A stretch of 64,000 nucleotides of DNA from Chloroflexota bacterium (GTDB lineage: Bacteria > Chloroflexota > Anaerolineae > Anaerolineales > UBA11579): NCBI GenBank assembly GCA_018662365.1, contig JABJGH010000066.1:1-64000 (forward strand), read 5' to 3'. This document shows, in pieces, positions 35,550 through 44,989 of the stretch. The notes beneath the pieces were generated by a model. The model was given only the letters and a program-made list of their open reading frames with translations. It was not told where the DNA came from and did no database searches. The number at the start of each line of letters is the position of its first letter. The stretch's first letter is position 1. The translations under genes and the position numbers were made by a program.

Positions 35550-36623
35550 ATGGATGCTTTTAAAGAATTGGCCACGCGATTAGACGCGATGCCGCAGGGT
35601 TACCCTGCAACCGATGATGGGGTGGAATTAGAATTACTTGCCTACCTTTTTGAAGAAAATGAAGCAAAATTGGCTTCCCAACTACGGCTAACCAAAGAAA
35701 GTCCGCGAGAAATTTCCGAACGATTAGACTTAGATTATAAAGAAACACGTTCCTTGCTAAAGGGAATGTTGTCAAAGGGTCTAATTTCGGCGGGAGCGGT
35801 GGAGGGTGGGATAGGATTTGGTTTGTTACCTTTTGTGGTGGGGATCTACGAATTTCAGGGGAAACGGATCGATGAGAAAATGGCTGCCCTTTTTGAGAGT
35901 TATTACCAACAATCATTTGGACAGATGTTAATTCAACAGCCTCAGGTGCACCGGGTGATTCCGATAAATGAGTCGATCCAAAATGATATGGAAGTACAGC
36001 CATATGAGAATGCGGTTCAGATCTTGGAACAGATGCAATCTTGGGGGGTTTTGGATTGCATTTGCCGAAAGCAAAAAGCGATGATCGGAGACCCTTGTGA
36101 GCATCCGGTGGAAATTTGTATGACTTTTAATGAGCGTCCAGGGATGTTTGATCATAGTTCTACCGTGCGTGCGCTGAACAAAGAAGAGGCATTAGAGAAA
36201 CTTCAGGAAGCGGCCGAGGCGGGACTGGTGCATTCGGTGAGCAATAACCAGGAAGGACTTTGGTATATCTGTAATTGCTGTACTTGTTCTTGCGGGATAT
36301 TACGGGGAATGGCTGATCTGGGAATCGCGAATGTGGTGGCAAAGTCTGCGTTTGTGAATGTGGTCGATAATGACCTGTGCACCGGTTGCGAGATCTGTAA
36401 TGAGTATTGTCAGTTTGGGGCCTTGGAGATGGACGGCTTGGACTTAGTGATCCACGACAGCAAATGTGTAGGCTGTGGGATCTGTGTTCCGGAATGTGGG
36501 ACGGAAGCGATCACATTGGTGCGTCGACCTGAGGCAGAGGTTCTGTCTGTACCTGTGACGGAGCATGAGTGGATGCAGGAACGGGCGATCTCAAGGAAGC
36601 AGGATTTGAGTGAGGTTTTGTAA
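35550..36623 (+). CDS. Winged-helix and dicluster 4Fe-4S ferredoxin-like protein
   Basis: 357 residues. The first ~95 residues resemble a helix-turn-helix (ISERLDLDYKETRSLLKGMLSKGLIS). The middle contains Cys-rich segments: CICRKQ, CEHPVEIC and CNCCTCSCG. The end has two bacterial ferredoxin clusters: CTGCEICNEYCQFGAL and CVGCGICVPECGTEAI. Family members occur in many anaerobes near redox enzymes; the precise reaction is unknown. No membrane segment. GAGGAG precedes the start. It stands alone and is convergent with the cold shock gene. Confidence 0.8.
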   Translation: MDAFKELATRLDAMPQGYPATDDGVELELLAYLFEENEAKLASQLRLTKESPREISERLDLDYKETRSLLKGMLSKGLISAGAVEGGIGFGLLPFVVGIYEFQGKRIDEKMAALFESYYQQSFGQMLIQQPQVHRVIPINESIQNDMEVQPYENAVQILEQMQSWGVLDCICRKQKAMIGDPCEHPVEICMTFNERPGMFDHSSTVRALNKEEALEKLQEAAEAGLVHSVSNNQEGLWYICNCCTCSCGILRGMADLGIANVVAKSAFVNVVDNDLCTGCEICNEYCQFGALEMDGLDLVIHDSKCVGCGICVPECGTEAITLVRRPEAEVLSVPVTEHEWMQERAISRKQDLSEVL

Positions 36624-36645
36624 GGGATTTCAAAACTTAAACAAA

Positions 36646-36678
36646 AAAACGGACGATCATAAGATCGTCCGTTTTATT
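36646..36678. terminator. Bidirectional terminator
   Basis: Stem of 13 bp (36646-36658 with 36663-36675), loop ATAA, A run on the left and T run on the right; serves the ferredoxin-like gene and the cold shock gene. Confidence 0.9.
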
Positions 36679-36701
36679 TTTGCAGTTTTTAGAAAACTGG
36701 C

Positions 36702-36911
36702 TTAGAGGGCAACTACGTCAGCAGCTTGCGGGCCTTTTTCGCCCTGCACAACGCTAAACTCTACGCGCTGGCCTTCTTCGAGATTGCGATAACCTTCACC
36801 AACGATTGCGTTGAAATGAACGAATACGTCGTCGCCGTCTTCTCGTTCAATGAAACCGTAGCCTTTGCTACCATTGAACCATTTTACTGTGCCTTGAATT
36901 TTGTCAGACAT
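36702..36911 (-). CDS. Cold shock protein (CspA family)
   Basis: 69 residues, one cold shock domain: [16 protein letters not shown] carries RNP1 and VFVHFNAI carries RNP2. Single-stranded RNA/DNA-binding chaperone in the cytoplasm. AAAGGAG precedes the start. The 5' leader on the minus strand (about 36912-36960) is not obviously structured. Confidence 0.97.
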   Translation of the reverse strand: MSDKIQGTVKWFNGSKGYGFIEREDGDDVFVHFNAIVGEGYRNLEEGQRVEFSVVQGEKGPQAADVVAL

Positions 36912-37160
36912 GTTTTGGAACTCCTTTATAGTAAGATATTGCTGTCAATCAGGGGGTTCCAAATCAAAAAATTTCTCTTTCTATTAGAACTTCTGTTAAT
37001 CAAGCAACCGGATTATACCCCGTTAATTCGATAAATGTATTAACATTTTGAAAGAATAGATCGAGGGGTATTTGTAATCGATCTACTTCCTCGGATATTC
37101 TAATACGAAATCCAGTTATAATCAACAAGCTAAAAAACGAATTTTCCAAGGAGAAGGGCC

Positions 37161-38807
37161 ATAATTTCCGTACATCTTGACCGAGTGAGTGTTAAATATG
37201 CCACTGACCCAATATTTGAGGAGCTCTCTTGGGAGATCCATAATGACAGATGTGTGGGATTGGTGGGAATTAACGGCAGTGGAAAAAGCACGTTATTACA
37301 TTTAATTGACGGCAGCTTGAAGTCAGAAACAGGATTTATTAATTTGGCGAGTGGGCTAAAAGTGGGCGTACTTCAGCAAGAACCCCAACTTACTCCTGGG
37401 AATAGCGTGATTCAAGAAGCACTATCCGCCTCCCCCGAGTTGAAAGAAGTAGAAAAAGCGCTGGCAAAGGTTGAAAACCGACTGGGGTTGGAAGAAGTAT
37501 ATGGCGACGAGAAAACACTAACTCGTGCGATAGCAGAACAGGAAAAGTACCTCAAAAAATTTGAGGCTTTGGGGGGGAATAATTATGAAAGCCGAGTGCG
37601 GTCGACCCTGTTGGGGATGGGGATCAAAGAAGAAGAATTTGAGTTGGATGTGGATAGCCTGAGCGGCGGACAGAAGAAACTAGTGGGATTGGCAAAGTTG
37701 CTGGTAACGCAACCCGACCTTTTATTATTAGACGAGCCTGATAATCATTTGGACCTGGCTGGGAAAACGTTCCTGGAAAAATTTATCCGAAATTTCAAAG
37801 GCGGTGTGGTGATCATATCGCATGACCGCTATTTGTTGGATGTGGTGGCGGATGAGATCGCCGAACTTGAAAATGGCAAGATCACAGTATATAAAGGAAA
37901 TTACTCAGAATATAGTTTTGAGAAAGAAGTGAGACTTATTCGACAGCAAGAGGTTTTCCAGGCACAACAAAAAGAAATTACGCGCCTGGAAACTTCAGCG
38001 AAACGGTTGCTCACCTGGGGGCATATCCATGATAATGAGAAATTTGTTAAACGGGGAAAGAATATTCTTAAACGGATCGATCGCATCGAACGGATTGATA
38101 AGCCAATCACTGATCGGCGTAAAATGGACCTGTCTATTGCGGGGTGGCGGGGCAGTAATAAGGTTTTAGAATTTGAGAAGATTAGCAAATCCTTTGAGAT
38201 GCAAAATGGGGAGAACAGGAAAATTTTGGATGGTATCGATTTTGATCTTTGGCATGGGGAACGGGTCGGTTTGGTGGGGCCAAACGGTGCAGGAAAGTCG
38301 GTATTGTTTCAATTGATATTGGGAAAATTATTGGCGGAGGGGGGCGAGATCAAGATCGGGCCGAGCATTAAGACCGGATATTATGCACAGGAGCATGAGA
38401 CGCTGGATTATTCGAGCACATTGATAGAAACGATTCGACAGGCAGCCCCCCTCACTGAGGAGAAAGCAGTAAGTTTTCTGGGGAAATTCTTGTTTAGTTA
38501 TGAGCAGGACAGGGGACCGGTATCTAATTTGTCGGGAGGAGAACGAAGCCGATTGCAGATGGCCTTATTGATGTTAACGGGTGTGAATTTCCTTTTATTG
38601 GATGAACCGACAAATAACCTGGATATTGCCTCGGCAGAGGTATTAGAAGAAGCCTTAGAAGAATTTGAGGGGAGCGTATTGGTCATATCCCATGATCGGT
38701 ATTTCTTGGACCGGGTGGTTGGTAGGATCATTGAGTTGGATCAGGGGAAAGTAAAGAATTATTTGGGGGGATTCTCGGATTATTTGGAAGAAAAGAATCG
38801 GAAGTGA
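37161..38807 (+). CDS. ABC-F family ATPase with a non-canonical start codon
   Basis: Two ABC domains without membrane parts: Walker A GINGSGKST, signature LSGGQKK, Walker B LLLDEPDNHLDL; a linker rich in Arg/Lys; then GPNGAGKSV, LSGGERS, LLDEPTNNLDI. ABC-F proteins act on the ribosome, as factors or antibiotic protectors. Homology to the family's first strand (ISVHLDRVSVKYA) begins at 37161-37164, where the codons are ATA ATT. AGGAG at 37149-37153 is seven bases before ATA 37161. The only usual start, GTG 37185, would delete the first strand, and a stop at 37131 excludes an upstream ATG. Confidence 0.85.
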   Translation: MISVHLDRVSVKYATDPIFEELSWEIHNDRCVGLVGINGSGKSTLLHLIDGSLKSETGFINLASGLKVGVLQQEPQLTPGNSVIQEALSASPELKEVEKALAKVENRLGLEEVYGDEKTLTRAIAEQEKYLKKFEALGGNNYESRVRSTLLGMGIKEEEFELDVDSLSGGQKKLVGLAKLLVTQPDLLLLDEPDNHLDLAGKTFLEKFIRNFKGGVVIISHDRYLLDVVADEIAELENGKITVYKGNYSEYSFEKEVRLIRQQEVFQAQQKEITRLETSAKRLLTWGHIHDNEKFVKRGKNILKRIDRIERIDKPITDRRKMDLSIAGWRGSNKVLEFEKISKSFEMQNGENRKILDGIDFDLWHGERVGLVGPNGAGKSVLFQLILGKLLAEGGEIKIGPSIKTGYYAQEHETLDYSSTLIETIRQAAPLTEEKAVSFLGKFLFSYEQDRGPVSNLSGGERSRLQMALLMLTGVNFLLLDEPTNNLDIASAEVLEEALEEFEGSVLVISHDRYFLDRVVGRIIELDQGKVKNYLGGFSDYLEEKNRK

Positions 38808-38856
38808 TGAGAGTATTGTAAAATATGGGGACGAAAATACTATCTATGGAGGATTG

Positions 38857-39990
38857 ATGAAAAAGATTACGGTATTGGGGGCTGGCTTAGTTGGAAGTGC
38901 AATCATTAAAGATCTGGCTGAAGAATATTCGATTACGGCGGTAGACCTTAACCAAAAGCTATTAGATAAATTGGTGGGAGTACCCAATGTGATTTCAGTC
39001 CAAGCCAATTTGAGAGAGCCGGGGAAGGTTGAGGAATTGGTGGCGGATAGCGATCTGGTCGTATCTGCTGTGCCTGGATTTATGGGATTTGAAACCTTAA
39101 AACGAATTATTGAAAGCGAAAAGGATGTGGTTGATATCGCTTTCTTTCCGGAAGAAGCGCTCGAATTAGATGCCCTGGCTAAAGAAAAAGGGGTAACGGT
39201 GATCGTGGATGCGGGAGTCGCACCGGGACTTTGCAATATTATGGCGGGATACCTAGATTTACAATTGGATCAGGTCAATGAATACCTTTGTTTTGTGGGG
39301 GGCTTGCCCAAAACCAGGGAATGGCCCTATGAGTATAAGGCGGTATTCTCCCCTGCGGATGTGTTGGAGGAATACACTCGTCCCGCTCGATATGTGGCTT
39401 ATGGTGAAGAGGTTATCCGGCCTGCGCTGTCTGAAGTAGAACTAATTGATTTTCCAGGGGTGGGCACCTTGGAGGCATTTAACACGGATGGGATCCGATC
39501 TTTAATTCGGACGCTAGACGCCCCATTTATGAAAGAGAAAACCCTGCGCTATCCTGGGCACACTAACCTGATGCGAATTTTTCGGGAAAGTGGATTTTTC
39601 AGTCAGAAAGCAATTGAGGTGGATGGACAAAAAGTGGTTCCCCTTTCACTCACTTCAAAATTAATGTTCAAGGATTGGGAATTAAAAGAAGGGGAAGCTG
39701 ATTTCACAGTGATGCAAGTGGATATCTCTGGTTCAAAGGGTGGGAAGAAGGAAAAACATTCCTTCTATTTATTGGATGAATATGACAATGAAAAACAGGT
39801 CACATCTATGGCACGAACAACTGGGTATACCTGTTCGATCTTGGCTCGACAAGTGCTCAAAGGCTTATTTAGTCAAAAAGGGATTTGTCCCCCTGAGTTT
39901 GTTGGGCGAACCGAAGGATGCTACGAGGACTTGATCAGTGAATATGAAAAGCGCAATATACTTATTACTGAAACAATCACAAAAGAATAA
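38857..39990 (+). CDS. Saccharopine dehydrogenase family protein
   Basis: 377 residues. N-terminal NAD(P)-binding VLGAGLVGSAIIKDLAEE, then DSDLVVSAVPGFMG and VDIAFFPEEALELDALAKEKGVTVIVDAGVAPGLCNIMAG, typical of lysine/saccharopine dehydrogenases. The C-terminal substrate domain follows (YPGHTNLMRIFRESGFF...). It may act in lysine breakdown or on a related amino acid; the substrate is not determined. GGAGG at 38848-38852 points to ATG 38857 rather than TTG 38854. Single-gene unit ended by a terminator. Confidence 0.85.
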   Translation: MKKITVLGAGLVGSAIIKDLAEEYSITAVDLNQKLLDKLVGVPNVISVQANLREPGKVEELVADSDLVVSAVPGFMGFETLKRIIESEKDVVDIAFFPEEALELDALAKEKGVTVIVDAGVAPGLCNIMAGYLDLQLDQVNEYLCFVGGLPKTREWPYEYKAVFSPADVLEEYTRPARYVAYGEEVIRPALSEVELIDFPGVGTLEAFNTDGIRSLIRTLDAPFMKEKTLRYPGHTNLMRIFRESGFFSQKAIEVDGQKVVPLSLTSKLMFKDWELKEGEADFTVMQVDISGSKGGKKEKHSFYLLDEYDNEKQVTSMARTTGYTCSILARQVLKGLFSQKGICPPEFVGRTEGCYEDLISEYEKRNILITETITKE

Positions 39991-39997
39991 GGTTATT

Positions 39998-40030
39998 AAA
40001 AAAGAGGAGCATTTCTGCTCCTCTTTTTAT
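39998..40030. terminator. Bidirectional terminator between convergent genes
   Basis: About 14-bp stem (39998-40011 with 40016-40029), loop TTTC, flanked by A and T runs; serves the saccharopine dehydrogenase-like gene and glnA. Confidence 0.9.
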
Positions 40031-40044
40031 TTAAATTTCATTGG

Positions 40045-41388
40045 TTAAGCAGTTTCTAAATAACGCTCAACTTCCCAATCTGTGACACGGGTAATATAAT
40101 CTTCCCATTCTGCCCATTTTGCTCGGGTAAAGGTATTAAAGATGATAGGACCTAGGGCATCTTTGATCACATCATCTTGTTCCATGAGCTGTAAAGCTTC
40201 AGCCAATGATCCGGGGAGTTCTGTGACACCCATTTCATCGCGCTGGGCTTTATCAAGTTCATAGACATTAATATCATTCAAGGGATTCGGGCAATCAATT
40301 TTGTTTTCAATACCATCTAAAGCGGTTGCCAACATAACTGCAAAGGCCAAATATGGATTGGCACTTGGATCTGGACAGCGAAGTTCTGCACGAACCGATT
40401 TGCTACGTGATTTTGAAGACGAAGGCAGTCGAATTAATGCGGATCGATTGACTTGTGCCCACCCTACATAAACAGGTGCTTCATAACCAGGGACCAAGCG
40501 TTTATAAGAATTGACAGTGGGTGACAAGATTGCTGACATTGCACGGGCATGTTTGAGTTGTCCGCCAATATAGTAACGTCCTAAGTCAGAGAGGAAGTAT
40601 TCCGCATCAGCATCAAAGAATAGGTTGTTACCATCTTGATCAAAAAGTGATTGATGCGCATGCATGCCAGAGCCGTTCACCCCAAAGATCGGTTTTGGCA
40701 TAAAGGAAGCTACTAATCCTCGAGAAGCAGCAATAGCTTTTACTGTGTATTTGAGGGTGACCACATTATCAGCCGCTAATAGTGCATCAGTGTATTGGAA
40801 ATCGATTTCGTGTTGACCAATAGCTACTTCATGGTGTCCCATTTCGACTTCCAGCCCCATGCTCGAAACAGCGTCCATGATCTCTGTGCGTACCCGAACT
40901 GCTTCGTCTACTGCAGAGAAATCAAAATAACCACCCACATCATGCGGGACCGGATGAATACTATCTGCATTTTCACCCGTTCTTTTAAATAAGAAGAATT
41001 CAGGTTCTGCACCAACGTTAAAGGTCCATCCCTTTTCTTCAATTTCTTTCAATAATCGTTTTAATGTACCGCGCGGGTCACCAGGAAATGGTTGTCCATC
41101 TGGCAGGAAAATGTCACAGAAAAATCTTGCTCGACGACGATCGGCAGGACTCCAGGGAAGAACGGCATAAGTATTTTGATCGATCACCAGATGCATATCG
41201 CTTTCTTGAATTCTAGCGAATCCTGCTACGGATGAGCCGTCAAACCAAATGCCATCTTCTAAGGCTTTTTGGGTTCTGCTACTGGGGATATCAACGCTTT
41301 TTACAGCCCCAGTTACATCGGTAAATTGCAAAGAAATGAACTTTACATCATCGGCTGCAATTTTTTCGAGTATTTCTTTCTGAGTCAT
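40045..41388 (-). CDS. glnA: Glutamine synthetase type I
   Basis: 447 residues from ATG 41388. Makes glutamine from glutamate, ammonia and ATP; dodecamer in the cytoplasm. Motifs: FDGSSVAGFARIQESDMHL, the metal ligands in GAEPEFFLF and MGHHEVAIGQHEIDF, NGSGMHAHQSLF, PGYEAPVYVGWAQVNRSALIRLP, and the end near RELRCPDPSANPYL. The length without the ~25-residue insertion fits the I-alpha group. An upstream in-frame ATG 41400 overlaps GGAGG and is rejected. Confidence 0.95.
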   Translation of the reverse strand: MTQKEILEKIAADDVKFISLQFTDVTGAVKSVDIPSSRTQKALEDGIWFDGSSVAGFARIQESDMHLVIDQNTYAVLPWSPADRRRARFFCDIFLPDGQPFPGDPRGTLKRLLKEIEEKGWTFNVGAEPEFFLFKRTGENADSIHPVPHDVGGYFDFSAVDEAVRVRTEIMDAVSSMGLEVEMGHHEVAIGQHEIDFQYTDALLAADNVVTLKYTVKAIAASRGLVASFMPKPIFGVNGSGMHAHQSLFDQDGNNLFFDADAEYFLSDLGRYYIGGQLKHARAMSAILSPTVNSYKRLVPGYEAPVYVGWAQVNRSALIRLPSSSKSRSKSVRAELRCPDPSANPYLAFAVMLATALDGIENKIDCPNPLNDINVYELDKAQRDEMGVTELPGSLAEALQLMEQDDVIKDALGPIIFNTFTRAKWAEWEDYITRVTDWEVERYLETA

Positions 41389-41602
41389 TTTATCCTCCAA
41401 ATTTAAGTTGCCCTATTAAACCACTATTGAAAATTAAGTCAAGCAATAAGCATTGTCTGAACAATTATTGCTTAAGAAGATAAACAAATTCGTCAAATGA
41501 TGCCTTGATTTCTCCCAATTCAATTGGTTTTATTCCGAAATGAGGCCAAATATGAGAAAATATTAGTGATTGAAAAGTTCTGAAGGCTAATGAGGAATAA
41601 TA

Positions 41603-42244
41603 ATGAAAAAACGATTGATATTAGTGGCAGGAAATATTGGTGCAGGAAAGACATCAATCACCGAAAAACTTGGGGAACGATTGGGATGGAAAACAGGTTT
41701 TGAGAGCGTGGCAGATAACCCCTATTTGCCAGATTTTTACGCCAGTATGGCGGATTGGTCTTTTCATTTACAGGTGTTCTTTTTAGGGCACCGGGCAGAA
41801 CAACATATTGTTGCTTCTGAGAGTGATGGATCGGCCATATTGGACCGAAGCATTTTTGAGGATTTTTATATTTTTGCCAGAGCATTAAGGCAGTTAGGGA
41901 ATATGAATGAAAGAGATTACAACGCTTATCGAGCCGTTTTCAATTTGGTGATCAAGAGTCTTCCAAAACCCGACCTTTTGATCTATTTGTCTGCACCTGT
42001 GGAAGTGTTGAAAAACAGGATCAATCAACGAGGGAGAGAAATTGAGACCGGTATTTCAGAAGATTATTTGAAATTATTAGAGTCTTTTTACCAAGAGTGG
42101 TTAAGGAATTTTGATATCTGCCCAGTTCTAACGATAAAAAGTAATGATTTGAACTTTGTGGACAATTCTGAGGATTTGGATATCGTGGTTGAGAGAATCA
42201 ATAAAACGCTGGCAGGAAGGGACGAATTGATTTTGGGAGATTAA
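41603..42244 (+). CDS. Deoxynucleoside kinase
   Basis: 213 residues. P-loop GNIGAGKTS, substrate motif ESVADNPYLPDFY, DRSIFEDFYIFA and the lid RINQRGREIETGIS match the dCK/dGK family that phosphorylates deoxyadenosine, deoxycytidine or deoxyguanosine in salvage. GAGGA precedes ATG 41603. Which nucleoside is used cannot be read with certainty. Confidence 0.92.
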   Translation: MKKRLILVAGNIGAGKTSITEKLGERLGWKTGFESVADNPYLPDFYASMADWSFHLQVFFLGHRAEQHIVASESDGSAILDRSIFEDFYIFARALRQLGNMNERDYNAYRAVFNLVIKSLPKPDLLIYLSAPVEVLKNRINQRGREIETGISEDYLKLLESFYQEWLRNFDICPVLTIKSNDLNFVDNSEDLDIVVERINKTLAGRDELILGD

Positions 42245-42383
42245 TCTATTATTTCGAAATAGAAATGATTAGAATCGCCTAAGTTTTGAGAAAATCTTTT
42301 TACAGCATGTTTACACCAGGTTGATAATGAGTTTGCGTTCGTTAGATATGCTTAGACCAATAAACCTAATGGAGGTACAACTC

Positions 42384-43232
42384 ATGTTTAAAAAATCTTT
42401 ACTAGCATTTACGACAGCAATATTATTTGCTACTTTGTTTGTTGGATTTGCATCCGCAGATGAAGGGATTGGTCCACAAACCAAAGAAAAACGAGCGGTC
42501 AGATCCTTGATCGGTCAAGTGGTCGAAATTGGGGATCGAGAGTTCACCATTGAAACCAGAAAAGGTGAAGTCACTCTAATGGTCACCGAAGAGACGGTCT
42601 TCAAGAACAGAGAAGGTGATGCGCTTTCATTTTCGGACCTTGAGCTTCGACAATACGTAACCGGTCGGTTTGGAAAAGATGACGAGGGAAATTTAATCGC
42701 CAGAGTGGTGATTATTCTGCCCGATGATTTCGATCCACAGCAAGTCGATATTGTACGATTACAAGGAAAGGTAGAAAAGATTAATTTTGGTCAGGGTACT
42801 TTTGATCTTCTTACCCAATCGGGAGATCTATTGACCATCCATGTCAATGAACGTACAAAATTCATGGGAAGTGTTGAAAATCTCAAGGATTTAGAAAAAG
42901 GGATGCGGGTTACTGTGGCTGCTATTCGGGGGGAAGAGGGAAATATTCTCGCAAAAGTGGTTGTTGCTGGCCGACAGGCAGGACGCCCAAAAATTGGCAA
43001 GGCGATTGGTGAAGTGACTTTAATTAACGACACTGAAATGAGTATCGTTAATCGTGATGGAAAACCAATTACTTTTATAATAAATGAACAGACCAAATTT
43101 GTGAGTGAGGATGGGAGTTTAACTCAGGCTTCAGATATTGAAAATGGTCAAAAACTCTTGGTTGTTTTCGTCCATACTGATGATGGTAGTAATATCGCCA
43201 AAGCTATTGGTGGTGGGAAAGGACCTGAATAA
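42384..43232 (+). CDS. Exported protein with three DUF5666-like repeats
   Basis: 282 residues. Signal peptide MFKKSLLAFTTAILFATLFV to ASA, cleaved near residue 25. The mature part has three homologous ~75-residue beta-rich units (SLIGQVVEIGDREFTIETRKG, RLQGKVEKINFGQGTFDLLT, KAIGEVTLINDTEMSIVNRDG), each with a T-x-F segment and a following NILAKVV-like strand. This is the DUF5666 pattern, likely an OB-type fold of unknown function. GGAGG at 42371-42375 is eight bases before ATG 42384; an upstream ATG would break the signal peptide. Confidence 0.8.
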   Translation: MFKKSLLAFTTAILFATLFVGFASADEGIGPQTKEKRAVRSLIGQVVEIGDREFTIETRKGEVTLMVTEETVFKNREGDALSFSDLELRQYVTGRFGKDDEGNLIARVVIILPDDFDPQQVDIVRLQGKVEKINFGQGTFDLLTQSGDLLTIHVNERTKFMGSVENLKDLEKGMRVTVAAIRGEEGNILAKVVVAGRQAGRPKIGKAIGEVTLINDTEMSIVNRDGKPITFIINEQTKFVSEDGSLTQASDIENGQKLLVVFVHTDDGSNIAKAIGGGKGPE

Positions 43233-43264
43233 TTCTTAATGCACCATTCATATTCTTGAAATTA

Positions 43265-43304
43265 AAAGAACCCACTGAGAACTCCTAGTGGGTTCTTTTT
43301 TTAT
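43265..43304 (+). terminator. Intrinsic terminator after the DUF5666-like gene
   Basis: 12-bp stem (43265-43276 with 43287-43298), ten-base loop, then a T run. Confidence 0.9.
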
Positions 43305-43461
43305 ATCCAATCCGGTTTCTTGTTAACGGATTACAAATATTTTGTTTATTTAGCATTTACTTTTTGTTTATTCTGCTCTAATGCTTGAACGGTAAGATAC
43401 GAATATCAAATATTATCTAATTTCTGTAAATCAGAATTAAACCTTTGGAGGTAAAAAGAAA

Positions 43462-43860
43462 ATGACTTACTATGTATCCCCCCGACACCGAATGGCCCAA
43501 CGGATGGCCCAATTAGAGAACAATCAACGTTCTGCAGTTCATATTCCTGTAAACGTTTTTGCAGTGGAAGATGATTATTTATTGAGCGCTTATGTGCCAG
43601 GTGTTGACGCGAAGGATGTAAAAATTGAGGTGTTGGAAGATCGGATCACCATTAGTGGTGAATTCCCAATTTTTGATAATGAAGATGGAAAATCTTTGTT
43701 AGAAGAAATCCCAAGTGGCTCTTTCAGCCGAACTTTGCGAATGCCCACCGAGCTAGATGCCAGCAAAGCTGAGGCAGAAGTAGTCAACGGTGTATTGAAC
43801 TTGAGAGTATCTAAAGCCGAAGTGGCAAAAGCTCACCAGATCAAAGTAAAAATTAAGTAA
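43462..43860 (+). CDS. Hsp20 family small heat shock protein
   Basis: 132 residues. Alpha-crystallin domain from ~34 to 130 (PVNVFAVEDDYLLSAYVPGVDAKDVKIEVLEDRITISGE ... FSRTLRMPTELDASKAEAEVVNGVLNLRVSKAE). The C-terminal IxI-type end reads HQIKVKIK. ATP-independent chaperone. GGAGG precedes the start. I saw no CIRCE element upstream. Confidence 0.95.
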   Translation: MTYYVSPRHRMAQRMAQLENNQRSAVHIPVNVFAVEDDYLLSAYVPGVDAKDVKIEVLEDRITISGEFPIFDNEDGKSLLEEIPSGSFSRTLRMPTELDASKAEAEVVNGVLNLRVSKAEVAKAHQIKVKIK

Positions 43861-43879
43861 TAAATTAATTTTACAAAAA

Positions 43880-43908
43880 AAAGGTAGAGAAATTCTCTAC
43901 CTTTTTTT
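43880..43908. terminator. Bidirectional terminator after hsp20
   Basis: 11-bp perfect stem (43880-43890 with 43894-43904), loop AAT, flanked by A and T runs; also faces the convergent methyltransferase gene. Confidence 0.9.
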
Positions 43909-43926
43909 CTCTTTAATCTTTATGAA

Positions 43927-44649
43927 TTATTTTTCTGCAACAATAATTAAGTATTCTGAATCTGGGGAATAGGTCGTTTGGTCAAAGTCCCCATAAGTAT
44001 TTATTTTAAATCCATACTCTTCAAGTTCATCAAAATATTTAGATGGCGCTATTAATTGATGTTCTGTTTCAGCTGTAAAACGCTTTACATTCCCTTCAGG
44101 GAGCATTTGATCGTAATGCCATAAGACTTTTATTATATTTCCATCATTTGTCCAAGCACTACTTACTTGAACTGCGTTCCCTGATTTTGGATATACAAAT
44201 ATTTCTTCTAGCTCAGGTTCCCCTTCGGAGGGAAGGTCCACCATCCAGGCGGGATTGGGCATGCTAAATGCAAAAGTCCCTTTTTCTTCGAGCTGATTTT
44301 CCACGATTTCTAGAACAGATTTACGATCCTCATCTTTTAGCGTACTGTAGGTGTTACAAGGCATGATGATCAATGGGAATTGTTTGGGGAGTGAAAGGGA
44401 TGTGAAATCTTGTTCTGTATATTCAAATTTATCATTGGATTCAAGTTCGTTTTTTAAGATGCCCAACATTTCAGAATCACGATCTACTCCAGTGACTTTA
44501 AACCCCTGGTGAAGGAGGGGAAGGCTTACCCGGCCGGTACCACAGCCCAATTCCAGGATTGGATCACCATATTTTTCGGCGAGATCTAACCAAAAAGGGA
44601 TATCCTCAAGATGAGTCTGATGATGGAGATGATATAGTTCTGCTAACAT
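43927..44649 (-). CDS. Class I SAM-dependent methyltransferase
   Basis: 240 residues. SAM-binding motif I ILELGCGTGRVSLPL (about residue 31) and GVDRDSEMLGIL define the Rossmann-type methyltransferase; the acidic-loop counterpart is PLIIMPCNTYSTLKD. The substrate is unknown. GAGGT precedes the start. It stands alone, so genomic context does not help. Confidence 0.9.
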   Translation of the reverse strand: MLAELYHLHHQTHLEDIPFWLDLAEKYGDPILELGCGTGRVSLPLLHQGFKVTGVDRDSEMLGILKNELESNDKFEYTEQDFTSLSLPKQFPLIIMPCNTYSTLKDEDRKSVLEIVENQLEEKGTFAFSMPNPAWMVDLPSEGEPELEEIFVYPKSGNAVQVSSAWTNDGNIIKVLWHYDQMLPEGNVKRFTAETEHQLIAPSKYFDELEEYGFKINTYGDFDQTTYSPDSEYLIIVAEK

Positions 44650-44728
44650 ATTTTTACCTCGATCTGCTTTATTATAGTCTCCCCTTGCTTTATTGCCTAC
44701 TTAGGTTTATACTCGCCTGTGCATTTTT

Positions 44729-44802
44729 CGGGGCGTAGCGCAGTCCGGCAGCGCACTGCGTTTGGGACGCAGGGGTCGAAGGTTCAAATCCTTTCGCCCC
44801 GA
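44729..44802 (+). tRNA. tRNA-Pro (anticodon TGG)
   Basis: Complete cloverleaf: acceptor CGGGGCG paired with CGCCCCG, anticodon stem CTGCG/CGCAG with loop TTTGGGA (anticodon 44763-44765, G37), T arm with GGTTCAAATC. The discriminator is A; the CCA end is not encoded. Confidence 0.97.
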
Positions 44803-44813
44803 CTAGATGAAGA

Positions 44814-44841
44814 AAAACGAAGGCGAAAGCCCTCGTTTTTT
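44814..44841 (+). terminator. Terminator after tRNA-Pro
   Basis: 8-bp stem with one mismatch, GAAA loop and a T run. Confidence 0.75.
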
Positions 44842-44989
44842 GTTTAAATACCAAGTTTCAATTTATAAGATTTTCTCTTAATTCTTCCATAAAAAATATT
44901 GGCCAGAAAATCCCTAAGAATATTTTCCGTGATAAAATTCAAGAAAATCTGGAGAAAAAAGAGGAATTTATATATTTCTCAACCCAATT

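Noticed and set aside
37185-37187. GTG 37185 as start of the ABC-F gene
   Set aside because: It would remove the first strand of the ABC fold while a matching sequence and AGGAG exist upstream.
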